A stretch of DNA of 47,110 nucleotides, from assembly GCA_025463565.1 (NCBI GenBank), contig JAODAT010000086.1:1-47110 (forward strand), read 5' to 3'. Below the pieces are notes generated by a model, which did not search any database, was not told the origin of the DNA, and worked only from the letters and a program-made list of their open reading frames with translations. Shown here piece after piece: positions 17,461-25,601 of this stretch (within the stretch, counting starts at the first letter, position 1; every line of letters begins with the position of its first letter). Origin of the DNA: Microbacteriaceae bacterium (GTDB taxonomy: Bacteria > Actinomycetota > Actinomycetes > Actinomycetales > Microbacteriaceae). The position numbers and the translations under genes were made by a program.

Positions 17461-17490
17461 GTCGGCCGCCAACCCCAAACGGCGGCCGGC
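17461..17490. other. GC-rich hairpin between divergent genes
   Basis: GTCGGCCGCC and GGCGGCCGGC form a 10-bp stem (one G-T wobble) with a 10-base loop. There is no T-tract on either side and it lies between two divergent genes, so it is unlikely to be a terminator. It may mark a boundary or a binding site. Confidence 0.4.
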
Positions 17491-17548
17491 GCAACTCGAC
17501 AAACAGTAGAGTCCGGTTACCGACATTTGCTGACTGGGAAGGCGACCC

Positions 17549-18766
17549 ATGGGACTCCTGCTCGACGATGAGCTATTCGATGCGCAAGCCCTGCGGGCGC
17601 TCGCCCATGCCGCCTACGGAGGCGCCGATCTCGGCGAATGCGTGACGACGGCCGCCCGCATCACCAAAACCGATGCGGAGCTGTGGTTCGACGAGTGGTT
17701 TGCGACGGCCGAGCGCGTGCGTGCGATCGCGGAGTCGAGCTCCACGGCCGGCGATGACGCTAGCGCGCGCGAGGCGTACCTCAGGGCATCCAACTATTAC
17801 CGGACATCCGGCATCTTTCTGATGGGAAGCCCCGTCGATGAGCGGCTCGTGCGGTCCCACCGCCTCCAGGTGGAGACGTTTCGCAGTGCGGCTGCGCTCA
17901 TGTCGCTTCCGCCCGAAATCATCGAGATTCCCTATGAGAACACGACGCTCCCCGGCTATTTCTTTCGCAGCAGCGACGATGGCGCTCCGCGCGCGACCGC
18001 CATCGTGGTGGACGGATATGACGGCACGGTCGAGGAGCTCTACTTCAGCACTACCGTGGCAGCGCTCGCTCGCGGCTACCACGTGCTCATCTTCGATGGC
18101 CCGGGGCAGGGGTCGATGATCGTCGACCGGGGCATTCCCTTTCGGCCGGACTGGGAGGCGGTGGTCGGGCCGGTCATTGACTATGCCGTGGCGCGTTCCG
18201 ATGTCGACCCGGCGCGAATCGCCCTGATCGGCTGGAGCTTCGGAGGCTACCTCGCCCCCCGCGCCGCAACAGTCGACCATCGCATCGCCGCATGTATCTC
18301 GGACTGTGGTCCGTACGACCTGTATGACGCAACGGTGTCCCGCATTCCGAACTTTCTCGCCGCCGCGATTCCCTCGGGGAAGGGCGTGCGATATCGCCTG
18401 CTCGAGCGCGTGCTTCGCGGCGTCATGGCCAAGCCGTCTGCCGGATGGGCTCTGCGTCGCAACCTCTGGGTGCACGATGTCGAGGACCCGCTGGACTTCA
18501 TACGAATCGCGCGCGACTACACCCTCAAAGGTCGAGCGGCGCAGATCACGTGTCCCACATTCGTGTCAGCGGCCGAGACGGACGACCTGAGCGCACGAGC
18601 CGACATCCTGTTCGATGAGCTCACGTGCGTGAAGGAGTACTCGTGGTTCACTGCCGCCGAGGGCGCGGGTGCGCACTGCGAGATGACCGCACGCACTCTC
18701 TTCAATCAACGGGCGTTCGACTGGTTGGACGGTATCCTCGGCATCGGCGGAGCACAGCATGGCTGA
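17549..18766 (+). CDS. Alpha/beta hydrolase, DHPON-hydrolase/FrsA-like
   Basis: 405-aa hydrolase with a helical N-terminal cap (about 1-120) and an alpha/beta core. Seen: the IFDGPGQG loop, nucleophile Ser230 in GWSFGGY, an acid near SAAETDDLS and a late His in EGAGAHCEM. The architecture resembles 2,6-dihydroxypseudooxynicotine hydrolase, which cleaves C-C bonds, and other dipeptidyl-peptidase-like hydrolases; the substrate here is unknown. The start ATG at 17549 follows GGGAAGG. The last 8 bp overlap the following membrane protein. Confidence 0.8.
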   Translation: MGLLLDDELFDAQALRALAHAAYGGADLGECVTTAARITKTDAELWFDEWFATAERVRAIAESSSTAGDDASAREAYLRASNYYRTSGIFLMGSPVDERLVRSHRLQVETFRSAAALMSLPPEIIEIPYENTTLPGYFFRSSDDGAPRATAIVVDGYDGTVEELYFSTTVAALARGYHVLIFDGPGQGSMIVDRGIPFRPDWEAVVGPVIDYAVARSDVDPARIALIGWSFGGYLAPRAATVDHRIAACISDCGPYDLYDATVSRIPNFLAAAIPSGKGVRYRLLERVLRGVMAKPSAGWALRRNLWVHDVEDPLDFIRIARDYTLKGRAAQITCPTFVSAAETDDLSARADILFDELTCVKEYSWFTAAEGAGAHCEMTARTLFNQRAFDWLDGILGIGGAQHG

Positions 18767-19247
18767 CCTGGCGCCGTGGCATGACGCCCTGATCGCAGCC
18801 GCCGGATCGGCCGCGACTCTCGCCGGCCTGATCCTTGCAGCCATGTCGGTGAGCATCTCCGCCATCCTGAAGATCCCGTCGATGCCGTCGCGCGCAGGGT
18901 CGTCGATCGGGTCGCTGGTCGCGATCCTCGTGGTGACCATCGCGGCACTCGTCCCTCAGCCGATCGCCGCGCTCGGCGTCGAGGTCCTCGTGGTGTCGGC
19001 CGCATCGCTGCTCATGCAGGGTCAGACGTCGTGGCGACAACTCCAGGAGCGGCCGACGGAGAGCTGGCGTCGGATCCTGCCGAAGATCGCACTGTCGATG
19101 ACGCAGGCGATCCCGCTCGTCGTGAGCGGCATCCTCCTCGCCGCGGGCTCCGATGCAGGTGTGTACTGGCTCATCTGCGCTGCGCTGCTGGTGTTCATCG
19201 GATCGATCGTCAACGCCTGGGTGATGCTCGTCGAGATTCGGCGTTAG
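18759..19247 (+). CDS. Small integral membrane protein, unknown function
   Basis: 162 aa with four or five hydrophobic helices: about residues 13-35, 46-85 (one or two), 108-128 and 130-155. Cytosolic segments include MPSRAGS and a charged loop QERPTESWRR. No catalytic motif was seen and the family is not recognised. It overlaps the hydrolase by 8 bp, so the two are co-translated and may form a membrane-associated pair. Confidence 0.7.
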   Translation: MADLAPWHDALIAAAGSAATLAGLILAAMSVSISAILKIPSMPSRAGSSIGSLVAILVVTIAALVPQPIAALGVEVLVVSAASLLMQGQTSWRQLQERPTESWRRILPKIALSMTQAIPLVVSGILLAAGSDAGVYWLICAALLVFIGSIVNAWVMLVEIRR

Positions 19248-19282
19248 CGGCGCGCACGCTGCCGGAGTAACCAGGAACCCTG

Positions 19283-20125
19283 TTACTGCTCTTCGTGAAC
19301 GTCCGGGTCGCCGTCGAAGAGGCGGCCATCGGGTCGCCCGAGAGCGGTGATGGCAGCCACTTCACTCTCGCTCAGCTCGAAGCCGAACACATCGAGGTTC
19401 TGCGCCTGGCGTGATGGCGTCGCGCTCTTCGGGATCGGCACGCTGCCGATCTGCACATGCCAGCGCAGAATGACCTGGGCCGGGGTGACGCCGTGAGCAC
19501 GTGCCGCCTGCACAACCGGAAGCTCCTCGTATGGCGCATTGCCTTTGCCGAGCGGACTCCATGCCTCAGTGAGGATACCGAGGGCCGCGTTGACCGCACG
19601 CAATTCCGTCTGCGGAAAATACGGATGCAGCTCGATCTGGTTCACCGCCGGAGTCACACCGGTCTCCCGAATGATCTCGGCGAGATGCGCCTCGGTGAAG
19701 TTGCTGACACCGATCGACCGCACCAGGCCGGCCTCACGCGCGTCGACGAGTGCCTGCCAGGCTTCGACGTACTTGCCGACACTCGGGTTCGGCCAGTGAA
19801 TCAGGTAGAGGTCCAGATAGTCGGTTCCCAGTCGCCACAGCGATTCCTGAACGGTCTCGCCGGCGACATCGCGAGCGTGGAAGCGGCCGGGGAGCTTGGA
19901 GGCGACGAACAGTTGCTCACGCGGGATGCCGGCCCGCCGGATGCCTTCCCCCACCGCGCCCTCGTTGTCGTAGTTGAAGGCGGTGTCGAGCGAGCGATAG
20001 CCGACGGTGATCGCGGACGCTATCGCATCCGCCCCCGCCGTTCCGCGCAGGGGATAGGTTCCGAAACCGATGGTGGGAATCGTCGTGCCGTCGTTCAGCG
20101 CGACCGTGGGAGCGAGAATCGTCAT
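19283..20125 (-). CDS. Aldo/keto reductase
   Basis: 280-aa NADPH-dependent carbonyl reductase (2,5-diketogluconate reductase-like, AKR5 type). The tetrad is complete: Asp47 and Tyr52 (YRSLDTAFNYDNE), Lys77 (ASKLPG) and His110 (LIHWPNP). The phosphate-binding IPKSATPSR near residue 250 indicates NADPH. The start has no leader: TAGCCT ends six bases before the ATG. Single gene, divergent from the LLM oxidoreductase across 61 bp. Confidence 0.92.
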   Translation of the reverse strand: MTILAPTVALNDGTTIPTIGFGTYPLRGTAGADAIASAITVGYRSLDTAFNYDNEGAVGEGIRRAGIPREQLFVASKLPGRFHARDVAGETVQESLWRLGTDYLDLYLIHWPNPSVGKYVEAWQALVDAREAGLVRSIGVSNFTEAHLAEIIRETGVTPAVNQIELHPYFPQTELRAVNAALGILTEAWSPLGKGNAPYEELPVVQAARAHGVTPAQVILRWHVQIGSVPIPKSATPSRQAQNLDVFGFELSESEVAAITALGRPDGRLFDGDPDVHEEQ

Positions 20126-20131
20126 CCCTTC

Positions 20132-20137
20132 AGGCTA
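20132..20137 (-). promoter_or_regulatory. -10 hexamer, leaderless promoter of the aldo/keto reductase
   Basis: TAGCCT on the minus strand is followed by GAAGGG and then ATG at 20125. The same TAGCCTGAAG string precedes the antiporter gene at 39892, which supports a shared promoter type. Confidence 0.5.
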
Positions 20138-20186
20138 GGCCCGATGGTCGGCGAAACGTCGCCGATGCTTGAGGCGAGAATTAGCT

Positions 20187-21203
20187 ATGGACTACGCCGA
20201 TCGCCCGCTCGCCAAGCTCGGATTCCTCACCATCGGGTCGTTCGACGAGAGCGATCCATTCGGCGGCCACGACACGACGCTGCGGATCATCGAACTCGGC
20301 GAACAGCTCGGCTTCGACAGCGTCTGGCTTCGAGACCGGCACCTGCAGCACGGGATCTCCTCACCGGTCGCGGTGCTCGCCGCAGCGAGCCAGCGCACCA
20401 CTCGCATCGAGCTCGGCACCGCGGTGATCCCGCTCGGGCTGGAGAACCCGTTCCGGCTCGCGGAGGACCTCGCGACCGTCGACGTCCTGAGCCACGGTCG
20501 CCTCAACCCGGGTTTCAGCGTGGGGCGCCCGACACATTTCGACGACATCAAGGAGGCTCTGTACCCGGACTCCTGGGAGTCGGAGGACTTCGGGTACGAC
20601 CGCGTCATCCGCCTTCTGGACAACCTCCGCGGCGAGCCGGTGAGCACTTTTGAGGGCACCGAGGGCATCGAGGTGTACTCGACGCGCATCCAGCCGCACT
20701 CGCCCGGCCTGATCGACCGGGTCTGGTATGGGGCCGCGGGGCTCGCCTCCGCCGTATGGGCCGGCGCGCAGGGGCTCAACCTGCTGAGCAGCAGCGTGGT
20801 GCGCGCGGAGGAGGATGACGACTTCGCCCGCATCCAGCGGGCGCAGATCGAGGCCTTCCGCAGCCATCATCCACTCGGCGCCGAGGCGCGGGCGTCGCAG
20901 GGGCTCGTCGTCATTCCCACCGACAGCGCGACGACCGAGCAGGTCGCCCGATACGAGGCCTACGCCTCAGCGCGTTTGCCGCGCACCACATCACCCCAGG
21001 GGCCGCAGCGGATGCTGTTTGCGCCCGATCTCGTCGGCACCTCCGCGCAGATCGCGGACGCACTCCAAGCGCACGCGGGTTACCAGGCCGTCGACGAGGT
21101 GGTGTTCGCGCTTCCGTTCTCATTCGAGCCCGACGACTACACGCAGATTCTCACCGACATCGCCGGGCGCCTGGGCCCGCTGCTCGGGTGGTCGCCCAAA
21201 TGA
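20187..21203 (+). CDS. LLM class flavin-dependent oxidoreductase
   Basis: 338-aa luciferase-like TIM-barrel enzyme using FMNH2 or F420. Seen: LGFDSVWLRDRH, RIELGTAVIPLGLENPFRLAEDLATVDVLSHGRLNPGFSVG and a C-terminal LVGTSAQIADALQAH block typical of bacterial LLM proteins. The ATG at 20187 is preferred over a TTG at 20169. Members oxidise or reduce small organosulfur, alkane or xenobiotic substrates; nothing here fixes which. Followed by a 92-bp gap holding an operator and a leader ORF. Confidence 0.85.
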   Translation: MDYADRPLAKLGFLTIGSFDESDPFGGHDTTLRIIELGEQLGFDSVWLRDRHLQHGISSPVAVLAAASQRTTRIELGTAVIPLGLENPFRLAEDLATVDVLSHGRLNPGFSVGRPTHFDDIKEALYPDSWESEDFGYDRVIRLLDNLRGEPVSTFEGTEGIEVYSTRIQPHSPGLIDRVWYGAAGLASAVWAGAQGLNLLSSSVVRAEEDDDFARIQRAQIEAFRSHHPLGAEARASQGLVVIPTDSATTEQVARYEAYASARLPRTTSPQGPQRMLFAPDLVGTSAQIADALQAHAGYQAVDEVVFALPFSFEPDDYTQILTDIAGRLGPLLGWSPK

Positions 21204-21258
21204 CGGCGACAACGATGCCAGCTATCCCGATGCAGGGCAGGTTCGTTTGCGCCGAATA

Positions 21259-21289
21259 GGTATAACCATTTGCCGATGACGGCCATAAT
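21259..21289 (+). promoter_or_regulatory. Promoter with GGTATAACC operator
   Basis: GGTATAACC (21259-21267) is a short inverted repeat overlapping the -35 position of a CATAAT hexamer at 21284-21289, which lies six bases before the ATG of the 29-codon ORF. Related copies occur at 22999-23007 and 23030-23038 before the CoA-transferase gene. The natural candidate to bind is the GntR protein encoded by this unit. Confidence 0.55.
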
Positions 21290-21295
21290 CAACAC

Positions 21296-21385
21296 ATGGA
21301 GATTATCGGCATCGAAGTCAGAGCCACCCGTGAACGATTTGTAGCTGTGCGGGACGGGGCTGCCGGTAAGGCTGGCCTCTCGTGA
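21296..21385 (+). CDS. 29-codon leader ORF or truncated gene
   Basis: An ATG-to-TGA ORF of 29 aa starting MEIIGIEVRATRERFVAV. It begins six bases after CATAAT, as expected for a leaderless mRNA, and its TGA overlaps the GTG of the MBL gene (GTGA at 21382-21385). It could be a leader peptide that couples translation of the MBL hydrolase, which lacks a good ribosome site. It could also be the N-terminal remnant of a larger enzyme; the first residues resemble the opening strand of enolase-superfamily proteins, but only weakly. No function is assigned. Confidence 0.45.
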   Translation: MEIIGIEVRATRERFVAVRDGAAGKAGLS

Positions 21386-22203
21386 GGATCCCGGGGGGGA
21401 TCGAGCTGCTGCTTGCGGACAACCCCAGTTTCATGACCCTGACCGGCACGAATACGTGGGTGGTGCCCATTGAGCCGGTTTCTCGCGGTAGCGCGCAGGG
21501 GGTGGTCGTGATCGATCCAGGGCCCTCATTGCCCGACCATATTGCGAGGATTCGGGAAGCCGGGCGGATCGAGGCGATCTTTCTCACCCACCACCACGCA
21601 GACCACTCCGAAATCGCAGCCGCCCTTGCCGAGGAATTCCGGGCACCCGTGTTCGCGCACAGGCCCGAGCTGGCGACGAACGGAGTGGGAGTGTCCGAAG
21701 GCGAGCGTCATCAATTCGGTCGACTCTCGTTCGACGTTCTCCACACGCCAGGCCACACTCACGATTCGATCTGCCTGCTCCTCGACACGGGACTCGGCCA
21801 TGGTCCTGTTCTCTTCACCGGGGATACCCTGCTCGGCGGAAGCACGACGATGATCTCCCGCCCGGATGGCAGTCTCGCCGAGTATTTCGAGACGCTCGAT
21901 CGGCTCGCGCAGTTCACCGGGGTTCCCGGTCTGCCGGGTCATGGAATGGTCATCGACGACGTGGCGGGGTGGGCCATGGAGGTGCGCATGAGACGCGAGA
22001 ATCGAGTGGCACTCGTTCTCGAGGAGTGGCGCACATCCGTCAGTGACAGACCGGAGGCCGACCAAGCTCAGAGAGTGACGGCGATTGCGGCCGCCGTGTA
22101 CGGCGGCGACGACGGCGTCGTTCCCGAGTACTTTGAGAGAATGGTGCGCGCGCACCTTCGATACCTGTCTTCGCGAGGCATGACCGGCGCCGAGGAGTTC
22201 TAA
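21382..22203 (+). CDS. MBL-fold metallo-hydrolase (LACTB2-like)
   Basis: 273-aa metallo-beta-lactamase-fold hydrolase. Seen: the Zn motif T-H70-H-H72-A-D74-H75, His125 in HTPGHTHD, the FTGDTLLGGS Asp and a late His in GLPGHGM. The N-terminal TGTNTWVV and VVIDPGP blocks match the LACTB2/RNase Z-like hydrolase group, whose bacterial members include thioesterases and lactonases. The GTG start overlaps the stop of the leader ORF. It is followed 50 bp later by the GntR gene. A thioesterase or lactonase step in the CoA pathway is a reasonable inference. Confidence 0.85.
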   Translation: MRIPGGIELLLADNPSFMTLTGTNTWVVPIEPVSRGSAQGVVVIDPGPSLPDHIARIREAGRIEAIFLTHHHADHSEIAAALAEEFRAPVFAHRPELATNGVGVSEGERHQFGRLSFDVLHTPGHTHDSICLLLDTGLGHGPVLFTGDTLLGGSTTMISRPDGSLAEYFETLDRLAQFTGVPGLPGHGMVIDDVAGWAMEVRMRRENRVALVLEEWRTSVSDRPEADQAQRVTAIAAAVYGGDDGVVPEYFERMVRAHLRYLSSRGMTGAEEF

Positions 22204-22253
22204 GTTCTCGAGATCAGAGCGCGTCGAGACATCGTGGGTTCGGAAGGATTGTG

Positions 22254-22916
22254 ATGGCCGGCTCCCAAGCCAACGGCGGTGCGAGCGGTCGGATGATCGC
22301 GGAGCAGCTTCGCGTCGCGATAGTCACCGGCGAGTACGCCCCGGGCGAGCGGATCCTGCAGGAGGAGCTCGCCGAACGATTCGGCGCAAGTCGGCTGCCG
22401 ATCCGCGATGCACTTCGAATCCTCGAGGTGGACGGGCTCATCACCGTCGTGGCGAACGCCGGGGCCTGGGTTTCTCGCCTGACGCTGGCCCAGTGCGAGG
22501 AGCTCTACCAAATGAGGGAGAGCCTCGAGCCTCTCCTGCTCGGGTACAGCATGCCTAACCTTTCGATCGTCACCCTCAATCGTCTTGACCGTCTCGCGGA
22601 TGAGATGCAGGAGACCGAGGACCCTGATTCGTTCCTGAGGTTGTCGCGTGAGTTCCACCTGCTCTCATACAGCGGAGCCCACACGTCGATGCTGGCCAAC
22701 ACCGTCAACAGGCTGTGGGACTCGACGGAGCACTATCGCCACGCCTTCACCCGTTTCCCACGGGCGGAAGGCGGCAAGGACGTGCATTGGGAACACAAGC
22801 TCATGGTGAGCGCGCTTGCACGCGAAGATGCCGAGGATGCCAAGCAGATTCTGGCGAGCCATATCCGGCGTACTCGTCTCGCCATCACGAACCATCGAGA
22901 TCTCTTCGCGGAGTAG
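22254..22916 (+). CDS. GntR family regulator (FCD domain)
   Basis: 220-aa FadR-type regulator. The winged helix is at about 12-75 (ILQEELAERFGASRLPIRDALRILE); the FCD domain carries FLRLSREFH, WEHKLMVSALA and SHIRRT segments with a full set of His ligands, so a metal-dependent carboxylate effector is expected. The ATG at 22254 has GGAAGGA five bases upstream and is preferred over GTG 22251. Placed downstream of the MBL gene and upstream of the CoA-transferase unit; GGTATAACC-like palindromes in front of both units are its probable targets. Confidence 0.85.
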   Translation: MAGSQANGGASGRMIAEQLRVAIVTGEYAPGERILQEELAERFGASRLPIRDALRILEVDGLITVVANAGAWVSRLTLAQCEELYQMRESLEPLLLGYSMPNLSIVTLNRLDRLADEMQETEDPDSFLRLSREFHLLSYSGAHTSMLANTVNRLWDSTEHYRHAFTRFPRAEGGKDVHWEHKLMVSALAREDAEDAKQILASHIRRTRLAITNHRDLFAE

Positions 22917-22946
22917 TGCGGCCCAGCGGCCGTTCCGATCCTGCGC

Positions 22947-22977
22947 TGCACTGGGCCTAGCGGCCCAGTGCATTTTT
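22947..22977 (+). terminator. Strong intrinsic terminator
   Basis: TGCACTGGGCC and GGCCCAGTGCA pair as a perfect 11-bp stem with a TAGC tetraloop, followed directly by TTTTTCTTTT. It ends the leader ORF-MBL-GntR unit 30 bp after the GntR stop. Confidence 0.9.
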
Positions 22978-22998
22978 CTTTTGGCGTCGTCGCAATTA

Positions 22999-23038
22999 GC
23001 TATAACCATTTCGGCACAAGTCATGAAATCGTTATACC
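22999..23038. promoter_or_regulatory. Paired GGTATAACC-type operators in an AT-rich control region
   Basis: GCTATAACC (22999-23007) and, inverted, CGTTATACC (23030-23038) match the GGTATAACC site at 21259. Their centres are 31 bp apart, about three helical turns. They lie in a 290-bp gene-free stretch (22917-23206) that is visibly AT-richer than its neighbours and otherwise holds the terminator and a possible promoter. Confidence 0.55.
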
Positions 23039-23127
23039 TAATTTTACTATTGGATACGAAAAAGCCGCTAAACAGGCAAATACCGCCAAGTTGCCCATAA
23101 AAACCTCATGTTTGGATCCGATTACAT

Positions 23128-23156
23128 TTGACAGGGGACATGTTTCAGTTCACACT
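23128..23156 (+). promoter_or_regulatory. Possible promoter of the CoA-transferase unit
   Basis: TTGACA at 23128-23133, a 17-base spacer and CACACT at 23151-23156 (matching the xAxxxT positions of a -10). A ribosome site AAAAAGGA precedes the ATG at 23207. The -10 is weak, so another start site nearer the operators is possible. Confidence 0.35.
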
Positions 23157-23206
23157 GGGACCGTAACTAGCCCCAACTGTCTACGAAAGACAAAAAGGAT
23201 CCAACG

Positions 23207-24352
23207 ATGGCGTTGTTGACAGGAATCCGCGTGCTCGATCTGACTGCCGCGGCAGCTGGTCCGTTTGCCAGCCAGATGATGGCCGACATGGGCGCCGAAG
23301 TGATCAAGGTCGAGCCGCCGGGTGGCGAGCACGGTCGGCACTGGGGCAATTGGCGTTTCGAGGACAAGTCCTTCCTGTTCCTGGCGGTGAATCGCAACAA
23401 GCGATCGGTCGTCATCGATCTGAAAACGGACGAGGGCAAAGCTCAGATGGCCGAGCTCGTTGCTACCGCAGATGTGGTGGTCGAGTCGTACGCGCCACCA
23501 CGTGCCCGCCAGTTCGGGATCGACTACGAGACCCTCAAGGCCTACAAGCCCGACCTCATCTATGTTTCGGTCTCGGGATACGGCCTGACCGGGCCGAAAA
23601 GCCTGGACAACGGCATGGATATGCTTCTTCAGGCTTATACCGGAATAACCAGCTACACGGGGGAGCCCGGGCGGCCACCGGTTCGTATTGCGGTGAGCGC
23701 GCTCGACCTCATGACCGGCGCCATGGGCTTCGCCGGCATGCTGGCCGCGCTGCGGGATCGCGACAGGACCGGTGAGGGCCAGGTGGTGGACGTCTCGCTC
23801 TATGACAGCGCGATGTCGATCCTGCTGTGGGCCATACCTCAGACAAGTGCGACGGGAAAAAACCCCAGCAAACTGGGCAGCGACTTCGAGCACCTGTTCC
23901 CCTACGCGATTTGGGAGGCTTCGGACGGTTACGTGTTCATCGGAGCGCCGACCGACGCGATCTGGGTGAAGCTGTGCGCCGAACTCGGTATCCCTGAGCT
24001 GGCGACCGACCCGCGGTATAAGACGAATCCGGATCGCATTTCCAATCGGGAGGAGTTGAGGGCAGCGCTGAAGCCGCTGTTCGCAGAAAAGACCATTCAG
24101 GAATGGATCGACCGGCTCACTTCGACGGGCGCGCTGGTGTCAAAGATTCGCGAAGTGAGCGAAGCGATCGACGACCCGCACGCGGAAGCCAGGGGGGCCG
24201 TCCGGACGCTTCCCGGCTACCCGAATATCAAGGTCGCCGGACCACCGCTGCACATGGATCGGGGATTCATCCCGTACTCCGAGTGGACGGATCCGCCATT
24301 CATCGGGAGCCACACCGATTTCTACCTTCACCCGAATGGCGCAACGGAATAA
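23207..24352 (+). CDS. Class III (CaiB/BaiF family) CoA-transferase
   Basis: 381-aa enzyme that moves CoA between carboxylic acids, or from an acyl-CoA donor, through an aspartyl anhydride. Seen: the N-terminal GIRVLDLTAAAAGPFASQMMADMGAEVIKVEPP nucleotide-binding region, DLKTDEGK and catalytic Asp167 in ALDLMTGAMGF, the position of Asp169 in formyl-CoA transferase; length is normal. An AAAAAGGA ribosome site supports the ATG. It is the first gene after the paired operators and heads the unit with the ABC importer and the DUF35/thiolase genes, so it probably activates the imported acid. Confidence 0.92.
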   Translation: MALLTGIRVLDLTAAAAGPFASQMMADMGAEVIKVEPPGGEHGRHWGNWRFEDKSFLFLAVNRNKRSVVIDLKTDEGKAQMAELVATADVVVESYAPPRARQFGIDYETLKAYKPDLIYVSVSGYGLTGPKSLDNGMDMLLQAYTGITSYTGEPGRPPVRIAVSALDLMTGAMGFAGMLAALRDRDRTGEGQVVDVSLYDSAMSILLWAIPQTSATGKNPSKLGSDFEHLFPYAIWEASDGYVFIGAPTDAIWVKLCAELGIPELATDPRYKTNPDRISNREELRAALKPLFAEKTIQEWIDRLTSTGALVSKIREVSEAIDDPHAEARGAVRTLPGYPNIKVAGPPLHMDRGFIPYSEWTDPPFIGSHTDFYLHPNGATE

Positions 24353-24455
24353 CCGTCCGGCTACAGGACCACGGATGCGAATCAGAGCCGATCGCTTCCG
24401 CGCACCGACAGGCTCACCGCGCAATTCACGAAACAATTCCCTGAAAGGCACAGAA

Positions 24456-25511
24456 ATGAATCGAACCCTACGGACTCGCAGCGTCGCAGTCCTCGTTCTG
24501 GCGGGCGCTCTCGGGCTCACCGCCTGTGCGAGCAATTCCGGCACCCCGGCCGCGAGCTCTTCGGCAACGGCGTCAACCGGCTGGGCGAAGGTCGTCGCCG
24601 AGGCGAACCAGGAAGGCTCGGTGACGTTCTACTCGTCGGCGGCCGACCCGTCGAACGCGGCCCTCGTCACCGCATTCAATAAGGAGTATCCGAACATCCA
24701 GGTGCAGGTCACCCGTCTGATTTCCGGGGATCTCACGAGCCGCTTCAGCAGTGAGAAAGAGGCTGGCGCTCCGAGCGCCGATGTGGTCCAGGTTGCCGAC
24801 AACGTGATGTTGACGGCGCACCCTGAGTGGTTCACGAAGATGAATACCACACTGGTTCCCAATATCGCCAAGGTCCCCGCCGCGCAGACATCGAAGATCG
24901 TCGGACCCGACTACGTCTCGGCCACCATCGCGCCATTCACCATCACCATTAACACGAACCTGGTGAAGAAGGCGCCTACCACGTGGAAGGATCTTCTCAA
25001 CGCGCCGTATGCGGGTAAGGGTTCACTGGCGGACCCGCGGTCGGCTTCGTCGTTCATGGCGACCTACGCGATGTTGAGGGCACAGTACGGCGACTCCTTC
25101 CTGAAGAAGCTGGGTACATCGGGCGACTCGTTCTACACTGCTAGCGCGACGCAGGCCCCGCTGGTAGCAGCGGGTTCGACCGGATACTTCGCCCCGAGCG
25201 CCGGCGACAACTCCGCCGCGCTTCGGTCGCAGGGCGCACCCCTGAAGGCGGTCATTGTCACGCCGATCCTCGCACTGACGCAGAACATCGGAATCAACTC
25301 GAAAGCGCAGCATCCGGCAGCGGCCCGTGTGCTTGCCAACTTCATCCTGTCGCACGACGGCCAGGCGGCCATCTGCAGCCCGGACATCCGAACGATCATG
25401 TACTCGGATATCGCCAACTGCCCGGTCGCGGATTCCAAGACCACGATCGTGGACTACGCGAAGGGCACAGCGGAGGCATCGCAGATCGTCAGCCTTCTCG
25501 GCCTGCACTAA
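24456..25511 (+). CDS. ABC importer substrate-binding lipoprotein (family 1, Fe3+/organic acid type)
   Basis: 351-aa lipoprotein. Lipobox LTAC gives lipidated Cys24. The mature part has VTFYSSAADPSNAALVTAFNK and VTRLISGDLTSRFSSEKEAG as in AfuA/FbpA-like and phosphonate-binding proteins. The ATG at 24456 has AAAGG upstream; a longer frame to 24336 overlaps the CoA-transferase and lacks a signal. The Tyr ligands of ferric-binding proteins were not verified, and the catabolic neighbours favour an organic acid ligand over iron. A strong hairpin after the gene may keep its expression above the ATPase and permease. Confidence 0.85.
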   Translation: MNRTLRTRSVAVLVLAGALGLTACASNSGTPAASSSATASTGWAKVVAEANQEGSVTFYSSAADPSNAALVTAFNKEYPNIQVQVTRLISGDLTSRFSSEKEAGAPSADVVQVADNVMLTAHPEWFTKMNTTLVPNIAKVPAAQTSKIVGPDYVSATIAPFTITINTNLVKKAPTTWKDLLNAPYAGKGSLADPRSASSFMATYAMLRAQYGDSFLKKLGTSGDSFYTASATQAPLVAAGSTGYFAPSAGDNSAALRSQGAPLKAVIVTPILALTQNIGINSKAQHPAAARVLANFILSHDGQAAICSPDIRTIMYSDIANCPVADSKTTIVDYAKGTAEASQIVSLLGLH

Positions 25512-25527
25512 TCGGTACTGCATGATC

Positions 25528-25576
25528 GAACGTGGGTGACGGTGCTCCGCGCCGTCACCCACGTTCCCTCTCATTT
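25528..25576 (+). terminator. Intra-operon terminator/attenuator hairpin
   Basis: A perfect 15-bp stem (25528-25542 with 25552-25566) begins GAACGTGGG and can be extended by three more pairs around the loop; CCTCTCATTTTC follows. It sits between the binding-protein stop and the ATPase start. The T-tract is modest, so partial termination or protection of the upstream mRNA 3' end is likely. Confidence 0.75.
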
Positions 25577-25601
25577 TCAAGCGATCGGATGTGAAGAACG
25601 A

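Noticed and set aside
17461-17490. Intrinsic terminator
   Set aside because: Good stem but no T-tract on either strand, and the flanking genes are divergent.
20126-23206. Genomic island boundary or attachment site
   Set aside because: No integrase, tRNA or direct repeat was found; AT-richness is explained by the control region.
22968-23219. 83-aa frame across the AT-rich gap before the CoA-transferase
   Set aside because: It begins within the terminator tail, has no recognisable domain and runs over operators and the ribosome site of the next gene.
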